This document shows positions 27,975 through 36,756 of a stretch of 64,000 nucleotides of DNA, piece after piece. This DNA comes from Candidatus Heimdallarchaeota archaeon. GTDB taxonomy: Archaea > Asgardarchaeota > Heimdallarchaeia > JABLTI01. Numbering within the stretch: the stretch's first letter is position 1; the number at the start of each line of letters is the position of its first letter. The DNA lies in contig DXJV01000068.1 of assembly GCA_019056785.1 (NCBI GenBank), positions 53,954-117,953 on the forward strand, given 5' to 3'. The position numbers were made by a program, and so were the translations under genes. The notes under the pieces are model-generated. The model worked only from the letters and a program-made list of their open reading frames with translations. It was not told the DNA's origin and searched no databases.

Positions 27975-27986
27975 TTGCGAGAGATT
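27975..27986 (+). promoter_or_regulatory. Motif copy 1 (TTGYGAGAGATT) upstream of surface protein A1
   Basis: TTGCGAGAGATT lies 61 bp before the preferred ATG of the first surface-protein copy. A near-identical 12-mer is found upstream of the paralogous gene at 30455. Possible operator for the neighbouring membrane wHTH regulators. Confidence 0.4.
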
Positions 27987-28047
27987 GTTTATAATCTTTC
28001 AAAAGCATTTAATATATAGAATTAATACTGAGGTTAGAGTTAAAGCT

Positions 28048-29037
28048 ATGTCAAAAAAAAGAATGACTGCCTATTATACAATCTTTCTTATTGTAAATCT
28101 AGTTATCTTATCTATAATACCAATACACACTAATGGAAGTGCGTTCATTAGTGTTCATACTAGCTTTGATAGGATCTCTATTACCTCTTCAAAAATGGCG
28201 TTCATTATTAATAATTTTCGACCTCAATTCACTTGGTGGCATGATAATGTGAGTGCTCCCGATGAGATTTTTAATGTTTTTTTTTTGGGATTGTATGAAT
28301 ATTTTGGCCCGGATGACTATTTATCTGGCACCGGTGAATTGGGAGGGTTAAGTTACAATTTGGACACGAGCAACTGGGAGTATAAAATCACTGAAACGGT
28401 TTCCGAGGTTAAGGTCAATTTAACGCTCACGGGATTGGCAAATGATGCTTCACTCTCATTTATAATTCACATTTCCGAGCAGGAGCGAGCTTTAACATAT
28501 ACCGGTTATTACATTGCTGCATTTACTGAAGCATGGCTTGAAATTATTATCAATAATTGGAAGTTAACACCCGGCGCGAAGGGCGTTGCAATAAAATCTG
28601 AAGTATTCGAATCCGCAAATACTTTTGGAACAACTGTTGTTAATGATAGCTCTCAAACAATGAATAATCTTGATTCGTTGTATTTTATTAGTTTCCCGGG
28701 GACAGCAATTGACAAAGCTTACTTCAAGTGGGTTATGCTTGCTGATTATTTCAATGAAACGAACGACTTCTTAATAGCTAAATACCTTGGAAAAGCCTTC
28801 TTTAATAACACCTATGACCCGGAATATGCCACTGCAACTCACCTCTGGCTTTCGTATCCAAAAGTTAGCACCATCCTGACAATTAAGCATAATACGATCT
28901 TAGGAGTGTATAAAACAACACCTAGCCCAAGTTATAATGTCGGTGTACCACTAGCCTTTGTAGCCGGACTTACGAGCACAATTTTCATTCTTTTAATTGT
29001 TAGAAGGAAATGTCGTACAGAAAAATTGCCTTTTTAA
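28048..29037 (+). CDS. Surface protein A1 (exported, C-terminally anchored), unknown family
   Basis: About 329 residues from the ATG at 28048 (MSKKRM); the frame also opens at 27985 but the upstream codons add nothing plausible. It has an N-terminal signal (hydrophobic residues about 10-27), a beta-rich extracellular domain with potential N-glycosylation sites, and a C-terminal membrane helix (LAFVAGLTSTIFILLIV) followed by a short basic tail. It is a clear paralogue of the protein at 30455: both share WW..N, DEI, ELGG, LTL.GL.N.A and NW....AKG.AI in the same order. It is followed 48 bp later by membrane wHTH protein B1, so genes A and B form a unit. Confidence 0.75.
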   Translation: MSKKRMTAYYTIFLIVNLVILSIIPIHTNGSAFISVHTSFDRISITSSKMAFIINNFRPQFTWWHDNVSAPDEIFNVFFLGLYEYFGPDDYLSGTGELGGLSYNLDTSNWEYKITETVSEVKVNLTLTGLANDASLSFIIHISEQERALTYTGYYIAAFTEAWLEIIINNWKLTPGAKGVAIKSEVFESANTFGTTVVNDSSQTMNNLDSLYFISFPGTAIDKAYFKWVMLADYFNETNDFLIAKYLGKAFFNNTYDPEYATATHLWLSYPKVSTILTIKHNTILGVYKTTPSPSYNVGVPLAFVAGLTSTIFILLIVRRKCRTEKLPF

Positions 29038-29085
29038 CCTTTTTTTCTTTAGAGACATTATCCTTTTAAGTTATCTTTTAGTAAT

Positions 29086-30276
29086 ATGAATAGAGAAAAA
29101 GTAAGAACCGTTACGAGTTATTTGGAGTTAAAACTGTTGGTGGGAATCATTAAACAGAAACCTCATTTGACTTTTGCTCTCCTGCTTGTTCTATTTTGTA
29201 CAATGGTTTTCGTTGAGTTTTATCAACACCCCCTGCAATCAACAGCTGCAGCAGAAACGCCCCCTATAATTATCAACAATCCTTCCCTCGAAGTAATTCA
29301 GGGACATTTTATACTCTATCATACAATGGGACTCAAAATCCAAAATGATTATTCCTTACAAGTCATTTCAACACTTGTTGTCGAAAATAATGATTCTCAA
29401 CCGATTGATTTTTTCATTTTTCTTATTAATAAATCAGTCAATACCGTTTTTGTGTATGACCCAATTGGCCCATTGAGTTTTACATGGACAAAAAATGATG
29501 CTACTCACTCGAGTGCCCTAAATATTTCCATGCGCTATCCCCTATTAGAAGATGACAAATACGTCCTTTCAATCTCCTATGAAATTGATCCAAGTGCACA
29601 AGCCACTTATTTGTTTTTCATCTCGGATTTTGGTGGTTACTACAATCTGGAATTTCCTCTAATACATTCCATTCGAACAGAACATTTTCAGTTGGAAATT
29701 TCTTTGCCGGGAGGGCATCTCTTACTCTCGGGCCCTTCTCCCCGTCCTGTTTTCCCCTATCCCACAAAAATAGACATTGTAGACAACCATGTTAAATTGA
29801 TTTGGATTTACAACTCAATTGACCTTAATTATGATTATTCCTACTTTGTCAGATTCAATAAAACTGCTTTAGGGACTGCACCTGTTATTTATATACAACT
29901 TCCCAAAGCCTTCTTTGCTTACTTAACCCTAAGTTTCCTCCTGGGAACCATTGCCAGTGGCACAATTTTCTATTTTATTCTAAAGAAGCGCGTCCAACCA
30001 ACAAAAACCAAATTAGTCAGTTCGCTGTTATCAGAAGCCGAACAAGCAGTAATTCAAGCAATTAATGAGGAGGGGGGAATGTCCATCCAACGAAAAATCT
30101 GTGAACGAACCGGCTTTTCTAAGTCTAAAGTCTCACAAATTTTGCTCAAACTTGAAGAAAAAGATGTTCTAAAGCGTGAACGGTGGGGGCGAACAAACCG
30201 CGTTACCATCACCAATCCTTCCTTCCTTAAAATTGATTTGAATGCCAAGGAACAAGTGAAAGAAGAACAATCTTAG
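29086..30276 (+). CDS. Membrane-bound winged-helix regulator B1
   Basis: 396-residue one-component sensor/regulator. There is a signal-anchor helix (about residues 28-46), an extracellular beta domain of about 220 residues and a second membrane helix (about 275-298). The cytoplasmic C-terminus is a winged helix-turn-helix (about 310-380) whose recognition part reads FSKSKVSQILLKLEEK and whose wing reads RERWGRTNRVTIT. It probably senses something at the cell surface and binds DNA from the membrane. It is paralogous to 31510-32607; the DNA-binding domains are more alike than the outer domains. A likely partner is surface protein A1 directly upstream. Confidence 0.82.
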   Translation: MNREKVRTVTSYLELKLLVGIIKQKPHLTFALLLVLFCTMVFVEFYQHPLQSTAAAETPPIIINNPSLEVIQGHFILYHTMGLKIQNDYSLQVISTLVVENNDSQPIDFFIFLINKSVNTVFVYDPIGPLSFTWTKNDATHSSALNISMRYPLLEDDKYVLSISYEIDPSAQATYLFFISDFGGYYNLEFPLIHSIRTEHFQLEISLPGGHLLLSGPSPRPVFPYPTKIDIVDNHVKLIWIYNSIDLNYDYSYFVRFNKTALGTAPVIYIQLPKAFFAYLTLSFLLGTIASGTIFYFILKKRVQPTKTKLVSSLLSEAEQAVIQAINEEGGMSIQRKICERTGFSKSKVSQILLKLEEKDVLKRERWGRTNRVTITNPSFLKIDLNAKEQVKEEQS

Positions 30277-30347
30277 ATGGACAGTGCTATTTTTTTCTTT
30301 TGAAGTATTTACCCATTGCAAACCTTATGTAAACCTAACTTGAACCA

Positions 30348-30359
30348 TTGTGAGAGATT
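30348..30359 (+). promoter_or_regulatory. Motif copy 2 (TTGYGAGAGATT) upstream of surface protein A2
   Basis: TTGTGAGAGATT differs at one position from the copy at 27975-27986. It lies 95 bp before the ATG at 30455, in the intergenic space after regulator B1. AT-rich TATA-like sequence (TTTTTAATTAG) follows it directly. Confidence 0.4.
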
Positions 30360-30454
30360 CTTTTTAATTAGTTTTATCCCCAATAATTAGTAGAAATAAA
30401 TCAAACGCTATTCTTATCCAAAAGTAGCCTGTTTAAACGATCGGAGGAAACAAA

Positions 30455-31414
30455 ATGAACATCCAGAAAAAAGTATCTGTGCTTGGAGGGCTTCTTACAT
30501 TTGCCATCCTCGTCTCAGCATTAGTACCCACTGTGTCTGCTAAAACAAACAAAATTCATGTTTCACATGGCTCAGAAGGGATTTTAGTACAAACGGAATA
30601 TTTAACCTTGAAAATTCTGGATAATAGTCCAAATTTCATTTGGTGGCTTGGCAATCAGAGCTCTGCAGATGAAATATATCAAGTGAATTTCCATCTAATC
30701 CAAGAATTCTTTGGAAGTGACTCAATCCTAGACAACATTACCGAATTAGGGGGGATTGCTTATATCTTTAAGGGGAATCAATGGTCCGTCGATATAGTTG
30801 AGAGCGATGCCGCTGTTCAGGTTACCCTTACTTTAGCAGGACTCTCAAATGGTGCGATGATCCAATTCATTATTACTGTGTTTGAAGAAGATCAAACATT
30901 ACCAAACACAGAAATCAAAGGATTGTCAGAGGTTAAAATAGATATCATTGTTGATAATTGGCATTTTAGTAAGGACGCTAAAGGATATGCAATCCAAACG
31001 ATCATTTCGGAAATGCAACATAAACATCAAATGCGCATTCGAAATGGCACTCAAACTGAAAATGGTAACCACCATCGAACAATGCAATTCGAAAACATAG
31101 AACACGGCACAAAGAAAGTCGCTTATTATAAATGGGCAACTTTTGCTAATGTCTATTCAAACGACACCCTCATTGATACCATTGACGTTGGAACATTTTA
31201 CTCTATTGATATTCCTCGTATTCCTGGCCCAGCGAGTGGCAGCCCAAATGTCTTCTTAACTTATCCTAATTATGGCAATGGGTATAAACTCGTCCACGAT
31301 CCCTCGGTTGGCGTTTATCCAAACTCCCTGTCAATTCCACTCTCAACCATAGCTATTCTCGGGGGTTTGGTAATGATTGTAGCCATCGCTGTAATAATAA
31401 AGAAACGAAAATAG
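30455..31414 (+). CDS. Surface protein A2 (paralogue of A1)
   Basis: 319-residue exported protein with an N-terminal signal peptide (hydrophobic to about residue 28, ending at a VSA-type site), an extracellular domain and a C-terminal membrane helix (IAILGGLVMIVAIAVII) followed by KKRK. It shares the ordered motifs WW.GNQSSADEI, ELGGIAY, LTLAGLSNGA and DNWHFSKDAKGYAI with surface protein A1. A histidine/asparagine-rich stretch around residues 188-215 (QHKHQM to NGNHHRTM) is absent from A1 and could bind metal. A strong ribosome site (GGAGG) sits 8 bp before the ATG. Confidence 0.78.
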   Translation: MNIQKKVSVLGGLLTFAILVSALVPTVSAKTNKIHVSHGSEGILVQTEYLTLKILDNSPNFIWWLGNQSSADEIYQVNFHLIQEFFGSDSILDNITELGGIAYIFKGNQWSVDIVESDAAVQVTLTLAGLSNGAMIQFIITVFEEDQTLPNTEIKGLSEVKIDIIVDNWHFSKDAKGYAIQTIISEMQHKHQMRIRNGTQTENGNHHRTMQFENIEHGTKKVAYYKWATFANVYSNDTLIDTIDVGTFYSIDIPRIPGPASGSPNVFLTYPNYGNGYKLVHDPSVGVYPNSLSIPLSTIAILGGLVMIVAIAVIIKKRK

Positions 31415-31509
31415 TTTTTCTCTTGATGTGGTCCGGGTTGTATGCCGGGGCCACATCACCCTCTAAATCAAAAGAATCTTATTGCTAACAGATTTAATAT
31501 TTATTAGTA

Positions 31510-32607
31510 GTGAAGGTTGATGCTCAAATGATGAAGCTAAAAGCTATCCTTATTCATGTTTTCCTCTCATTAGCTCTTCTTACCTCTCTGTCACACTCTC
31601 AACATATGAGTTCCCTACCACTGGCTACCCCCTCGGGGGAGCTCAGGCCACCTTTCTCACAAACAATTAACCTTGCAACGAGTAATAATGAAACCTTGCT
31701 CAGCCATGTGATGGAGGTTGATATTCAAATAGATTTCACCGTCAAAGTAACCTCAACTTTTGTTCTTGCTAATAACAACAGCTATCCCATTTCCAACTTT
31801 CTTTTGACTATCAATATGACCATCTTTTCTGTCTTTTGCTCTGACCCTTTGGGCCCCCTCGATTTTCAATGGATGGTCGCCCCTGAATTTGGCAACCTAA
31901 TTAATATCTCTATGCGCTTCCCTCTCCTTTCAAATAATATCTACGTCTTTTCTGTTACATATGTTATAGATCATATAATTTATCATAATGAGGGGTCCTT
32001 GGATTATTATGGACTAGACTTTGAGGTAACCCACCCTCGAAACACTGAAACCTTTGTTCTGGACCTCTCTCTACCAGTGTATGCTACTATTGTAAAGGAT
32101 GCCCCTTTTGAACCTATTTTCCCCTCAGCTAACAAGATTTACAAAGAAAATGAAGTTGTGACCGTAGAGTGGCAATTGGACCAACGTATTGCCAATGAAA
32201 CAGATATCTTCCTTGTTAGATTTGCTTTTGGGGTTGAAAATACCGGCAATAACTTTCCTTACAATGCCCTTTTTTACCCTCTGACAGTATTATTCAGTCT
32301 TCTTGTTGGAGGGGCCATTGTTTTTCTCGTTTTACATTTTAGGAATAAACCTGTTGAAAAAGAACTTGTAACAGCTCTTCTCACAAATACAGAACAAGAA
32401 ATCATTAAAGCCATCAATGCAGATGGTGGCATTTCCACCCAAAGAAGGATCTGTGAAAAAACAGGCTATTCAAAGTCTAAAGTCTCACAAATTTTAACAA
32501 AACTTGAAGAAAAAAAGGTTCTTAAACGCGAGCGATGGGGCCGTACAAATAAAGTCACAATTACAAACAGCTCAATGCGACAACTGGGGATGTTGGAGTC
32601 CAAATAA
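31510..32607 (+). CDS. Membrane-bound winged-helix regulator B2 (paralogue of B1)
   Basis: 365-residue copy of the membrane regulator. It has an N-terminal signal/anchor (about residues 9-28), an extracellular domain with DPLGPLDF and NISMRFPLL in the same positions as DPIGPLSF and NISMRYPLL of B1, a membrane helix (about 254-275), and a cytoplasmic wHTH with YSKSKVSQILTKLEEK and RERWGRTNKVTIT. The frame opens at GTG 31510 and an ATG lies at 31528. It follows surface protein A2, repeating the A-B order of the first module. The pair of modules is a tandem duplication of two genes. Confidence 0.82.
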   Translation: MKVDAQMMKLKAILIHVFLSLALLTSLSHSQHMSSLPLATPSGELRPPFSQTINLATSNNETLLSHVMEVDIQIDFTVKVTSTFVLANNNSYPISNFLLTINMTIFSVFCSDPLGPLDFQWMVAPEFGNLINISMRFPLLSNNIYVFSVTYVIDHIIYHNEGSLDYYGLDFEVTHPRNTETFVLDLSLPVYATIVKDAPFEPIFPSANKIYKENEVVTVEWQLDQRIANETDIFLVRFAFGVENTGNNFPYNALFYPLTVLFSLLVGGAIVFLVLHFRNKPVEKELVTALLTNTEQEIIKAINADGGISTQRRICEKTGYSKSKVSQILTKLEEKKVLKRERWGRTNKVTITNSSMRQLGMLESK

Positions 32608-32668
32608 GAAAAGACCATTATACGCGTTAGATACTTTCAAATAAGAGAAATAGAGTTACCAATACCAA

Positions 32669-33439
32669 ATGCCTCAACAACAATTCACAATCATTCCCGG
32701 TGCAGAACCATTTCGTTTAAAGGGTAAAGGGCCGAAAGTCTTACTCATCCACGGCTTTACTGCCAGCCCGACAGAAATGCGCCCAATTGGTGATTTCCTC
32801 CATTCAAAAGGAGCGGATGTTTATTCTGTTCTACTGGCAGGACATGGCACGACGCCTGAAGATCTTCAAACTAAGAAATGGCCTGATTGGTGGGGATCAG
32901 TAAAGAACGCCTTCGAAACAATCGATGGTTGCGAGTTTGTCATAGGCTTTTCCACAGGAGCGCTTCTTGCAAGCCGTCTTGCAGTTGAATATCGCGAGCA
33001 ATTAAAAGGAGTCATTCTTATCTCCACTTTTTTGAAGATAAAACCATTAATTCTCTCAAGGTTATCTTTTCTCTTTCCGATAATTAAACGTTTAAAACCA
33101 TATATCAATAAAAGCGCTGAAACCGAGCAATTTTTCAAAAAGCATCATTTGATTAGTTATTTAAAATACCCTATGGCCGCAGTTGAGGAAGCAATAAAAT
33201 TAGTGAAATTCACTAAAAAACATGTTCTTCCAAGAGTAACCATTCCGACACTGGTAATTCAAGGTGCAAAAGACGATCGCATCCATCCCTCAAGTAGTAA
33301 ACTATTGATGCGTTTACTTTCAACAGAGAATAAGCGCTTAGTTATGCTTCCCAATTCTCAGCATATAGTTTCTGTTGGACCTGATAGAGAGCTTCTTTTC
33401 AATACCATTTATAAGTTTATAAGTACACTCGAGAAGTAA
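32669..33439 (+). CDS. Alpha/beta hydrolase, carboxylesterase/monoacylglycerol-lipase type
   Basis: 256-residue cytoplasmic esterase. Oxyanion region LLIHGFTASPTEMRPI is followed by the nucleophile elbow GFSTGA (Ser near residue 94). The acid residue appears in QGAKDDRIHP near residue 204 and the histidine in LPNSQHIV near residue 232. The lid segment between about 130 and 175 is basic. The layout resembles Est30-like carboxylesterases. It lies between the regulator module and purM with no clear functional tie. Confidence 0.85.
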   Translation: MPQQQFTIIPGAEPFRLKGKGPKVLLIHGFTASPTEMRPIGDFLHSKGADVYSVLLAGHGTTPEDLQTKKWPDWWGSVKNAFETIDGCEFVIGFSTGALLASRLAVEYREQLKGVILISTFLKIKPLILSRLSFLFPIIKRLKPYINKSAETEQFFKKHHLISYLKYPMAAVEEAIKLVKFTKKHVLPRVTIPTLVIQGAKDDRIHPSSSKLLMRLLSTENKRLVMLPNSQHIVSVGPDRELLFNTIYKFISTLEK

Positions 33440-33547
33440 ACTGAATGAAAATTTAATTGCTCTTTAGAAATACTTAAGATTCACTCTATTGCAGAGTTTC
33501 ATTAAGAACAGCTGCGAGCAAAGGCTTTGAAAAAAGTGGTGGCATAG

Positions 33548-34627
33548 ATGAATAAGAAGAAAGGACTAACCTACAAAGACTCCGGTGTTGATATCTTTGA
33601 AGAAGGGGAAGCAATTGACCAAATCTGGCGCCTTCTCCCTAAAACATTTCAATTGAACCCGAAAGTGAAATTTCTCCCAGCTATTTCCCATTATGGCGGC
33701 ATTGTTGATATTGGTATGCCAGATAAATATCTCGTCGTCACTGTTGATGGGGTAGGCTCCAAAGTTCTCATCGCTGAGATGTTAGAAAAATACGACACTG
33801 TTGGCATTGATTGTATTGCGATGAATGTTAATGACCTCATTTGTGTTGGCGCTGAACCACTTGTTTTTGTGGACTATTTCGCAATAGAACAACCAAATAG
33901 TCACATGGCCTATCAAATCACACAAGGCTTAGTGAAAGGAGCCGAGCAAGCAAAAATGGTTATTATTGGTGGCGAAACAGCCACTCTTCCGGACATTATT
34001 CGAGGTGTAGACGGGAAGGGATTTGACCTCGCTGGTACAGCAATTGGTATTGTTGACAAAAACAAACTTCTTTTAGGGGACAAAATCCAACCGGGTGATG
34101 CCATCTTTGGCATTGCAAGCAGTGGGCTTCATTCCAATGGTTATTCACTTGTCCGAAAAGTCTTGTTGGAAAAACATGCAATTACTGACACTGTTAATGG
34201 CATTAGCTTAGCAGAAGAGCTTCTTCGCCCAACAGCAATTTATGTTCAAGAGGTGCTTGAATTAATTGACAAGGTAGAGCTTCATGGCTTAGCAAATATA
34301 ACCGGTGGGGCTTTTCTTAAGCTTGCACGTCTTTTGCGTCAGTCAAAAGAAGAGATTGGCGTTCTTCTCAACAACCTTCCGGAACCACCACTCATTTTCA
34401 AATTAATTCAATCACTGGGAAACATCTCGAACAAGGAAATGTATCAAACCCTTAATATGGGAATTGGCTTTTGCATTATCGCACCGCCAAAGGCTTTTAC
34501 TAAGATCAAAGAGATTTGTACAAAATATAACAAAACCGTTTATCAGATAGGTAAAATTACGAATAAAAAGCAAATTACTATCAAATTGCCTTCTGAAACA
34601 CTTGATTACCCAACCAACAAATATTAA
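33548..34627 (+). CDS. purM: AIR synthetase PurM
   Basis: Closes the imidazole ring: FGAM plus ATP to AIR. It is 359 residues long with the ATP/substrate motifs VTVDGVGSKVLIAEM, GIDCIAMNVNDLICVGAEPL, IIGGETATLPDI and GIASSGLHSNGYSLVRK, followed by NITGGAFLKLARL. It starts at ATG 33548. The gene is convergent with the HisA-like gene, with 7 bp between stops. Together with purF, purD and purLQS it completes most of the route from PRPP to AIR within the window. Confidence 0.95.
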   Translation: MNKKKGLTYKDSGVDIFEEGEAIDQIWRLLPKTFQLNPKVKFLPAISHYGGIVDIGMPDKYLVVTVDGVGSKVLIAEMLEKYDTVGIDCIAMNVNDLICVGAEPLVFVDYFAIEQPNSHMAYQITQGLVKGAEQAKMVIIGGETATLPDIIRGVDGKGFDLAGTAIGIVDKNKLLLGDKIQPGDAIFGIASSGLHSNGYSLVRKVLLEKHAITDTVNGISLAEELLRPTAIYVQEVLELIDKVELHGLANITGGAFLKLARLLRQSKEEIGVLLNNLPEPPLIFKLIQSLGNISNKEMYQTLNMGIGFCIIAPPKAFTKIKEICTKYNKTVYQIGKITNKKQITIKLPSETLDYPTNKY

Positions 34628-34634
34628 TTCCTCT

Positions 34635-35378
34635 CTAAAGAACCAACGGCAAATTGTCCTTAGTAATAATTCCTTTGTGAAACGCTGTTGCTATTAAACA
34701 GCCACCTACTGCCATTTTTTTAAGTGCAATAACATCAGTAATATTTCTAACTCCTCCCCCGGCAAAAATTGGTGTCTTAGGTTTTCTAGCTAAAATCTCG
34801 AGGAGTGGTTTGCTAATTGGCCCGGTGCTTTTTCCAACCTTTCGAATGTCCAAAACAATTACAGCATAAAGTTGCAGCGGCTCAATAAACTCGAGAAGTT
34901 CGAGTAACGGCATTTTTTGTAGTCGTTCATTTTTTGCCAGTATTTGTCCATTCACCAAATCAATACTAACAAGAATTTTCTCACCACCGACGACTTTGAC
35001 GAGCTCAGAGACAGTCTCGAGTGATTCTATTGTCTCCGTTCCAAGAATGACTTTATCCACGCCCCACGAAAACAATTTTATTGCTTCATTAACAGTTTCA
35101 ACTCCTCCATCCAACATAATTTTCCATCTTTTGTTTTGAGCAATTTGCCGGATGCTATTTTCATTGCAATTACTATTTTCTGTTTTTTGTATTAGATTAA
35201 GATCTGCGATATAAAATGTCTTTAAACCAAGTTTCTCAGCGAAATTACTCGCAACAATAAATGGCTCCGGACTTGAGGAAATAATAGATTGCTCTATTGG
35301 TCGGTAGTTCTTTCGCTTGCCTGCAACACCGTGAACTACAACACCATCTAAAATGTCTAGGACAGGAATAACTTTCAT
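34635..35378 (-). CDS. HisA/HisF-related TIM-barrel protein (COG1411-like)
   Basis: 247-residue (beta/alpha)8-barrel protein related to ProFAR isomerase. It starts MKVIPVLDILDGVVVHGVAG, like HisA with the first catalytic Asp (LDI), and has the phosphate-binding strand ends LDGGVETVNEA and FAGGGVRN. The archaeal HisA-like group that it resembles is usually found outside histidine operons and its reaction is not settled in general. No histidine biosynthesis genes lie nearby. It is convergent with purM. Confidence 0.78.
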   Translation of the reverse strand: MKVIPVLDILDGVVVHGVAGKRKNYRPIEQSIISSSPEPFIVASNFAEKLGLKTFYIADLNLIQKTENSNCNENSIRQIAQNKRWKIMLDGGVETVNEAIKLFSWGVDKVILGTETIESLETVSELVKVVGGEKILVSIDLVNGQILAKNERLQKMPLLELLEFIEPLQLYAVIVLDIRKVGKSTGPISKPLLEILARKPKTPIFAGGGVRNITDVIALKKMAVGGCLIATAFHKGIITKDNLPLVL

Positions 35379-35491
35379 GAGTAAAGCAACCCGACTTTTA
35401 AATTAAATCTTTTTAGGCATTAAGTGAAAAAAGTTTTAATAAGGCTCGCAACCTTATCATTTCAAAGCATTTTACGGGGCATTCACTATAA

Positions 35492-36748
35492 ATGGACAGG
35501 ATTCGAAGTGGCTTGTTTTCTGCAATTACTAATGTTCCTTTTCGGGCTGGGAAATTAGCAATAGAACGTGTCAATAGCCAAACAATGGACTCAAATCCTG
35601 CTCTCTGTCTTGTTTTTTTCTCGGAACGGTATGCAGACCCTGAGCTAGTCCATGGTATCATCCAAAAAATCAACCCTGATGTTGTAGCTGGTTGTTCAAC
35701 AAATGGAGAAATCGCTGCTGGTTATTGGCGTGAAAGTGTGATCGCCATTTCGCTTTCAACAGATTTCATGCGATTTGGTATTGCAGTTGAAGCTAACGAA
35801 AAACTGGCTAACGCTAATGATGGAATAGTTTACGAGGATTTCTACAAGCGAGCATTAACAGACTTACGCAATAAGCTTCTCTTTCAAGAGAACAAAATGG
35901 TTCTGCCAGTGAATCCAAAACACATGAACCCAGATTTTGGCTTGTTGTTTCTTCCAGGAACGGACCCTGACAGCGAACCAAAAGCGAATACCGTTATCCA
36001 AGGACTCCGGAAATATCTCGGTGAAATCCCCCTAATAGGGGGGAGTATTGGTGATGACTACAATTATGAGAATGGTTATGTTATTTTTAAAGATGAATTT
36101 CTCGAGAATCACACATTACTTATCCTTGGCCGGTCCGATTTGGAATTCTCTATGGCACAAGTCCATGGCTATCACATTAAAAAAGAGTTCACTGTTACAA
36201 AAGCGATCAATAATCGCATAGTTTCTCTTAACAATGAACCAGCCTCTTTGGTTTATTTCCGCGAATTAAATTTACCTGTCGTTGAGATCTCCGATTTACG
36301 AGATGAAATTTGTGCTTTGAATCCTTTCGGTATTAAAGATCAATCTACAGGAGAACTTCAAATCCTTTTCCCTATGTCACGGGGGAAAGAAGCAAAAGAA
36401 TTGACTGTTTCTCAAGTAATCCCTGAAGGCGCAACAATCTATTTTACCGAAGCAGAACTTGACGCTGCAAAAAAAGCCTCCCTAGATGCAATCAAAAAAG
36501 CGTATGTCGATGGCGCCATCAAGGACCCTCGTTTGGGCATTCTCTTTTCATGTGGGGGACGAAGTACATTCTATTTTGATCGCGCATTAGCAGAGATTGA
36601 AGAAATTAAAAAACGCTTCAAATATACAAATATTGGTGGTGCCTACCTCTATGGCACCCTTTGTGGAAAGAACAATTGGGTTTCAGAAGGCTCCAGTAGT
36701 GTTTTGTTGATTGGCAATGAACTCCGTAAGCGCCCGGAAATGAAATAG
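35492..36748 (+). CDS. FIST-domain sensor protein
   Basis: 418-residue soluble protein with FIST_N and FIST_C domains. The N-terminal part has VVAGCSTNGEIAAG, and further on PLIGGSIGDDYNY, both typical of FIST_N. The C-terminal part has ILFSCGGRSTFYFDRA and NIGGAYLYGTLCG, typical of FIST_C. FIST proteins are thought to bind small ligands such as amino acids and act in signalling. Here no receptor or kinase domain is fused to it. It starts at ATG 35492. Confidence 0.85.
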   Translation: MDRIRSGLFSAITNVPFRAGKLAIERVNSQTMDSNPALCLVFFSERYADPELVHGIIQKINPDVVAGCSTNGEIAAGYWRESVIAISLSTDFMRFGIAVEANEKLANANDGIVYEDFYKRALTDLRNKLLFQENKMVLPVNPKHMNPDFGLLFLPGTDPDSEPKANTVIQGLRKYLGEIPLIGGSIGDDYNYENGYVIFKDEFLENHTLLILGRSDLEFSMAQVHGYHIKKEFTVTKAINNRIVSLNNEPASLVYFRELNLPVVEISDLRDEICALNPFGIKDQSTGELQILFPMSRGKEAKELTVSQVIPEGATIYFTEAELDAAKKASLDAIKKAYVDGAIKDPRLGILFSCGGRSTFYFDRALAEIEEIKKRFKYTNIGGAYLYGTLCGKNNWVSEGSSSVLLIGNELRKRPEMK

Positions 36749-36756
36749 TGGCAATA

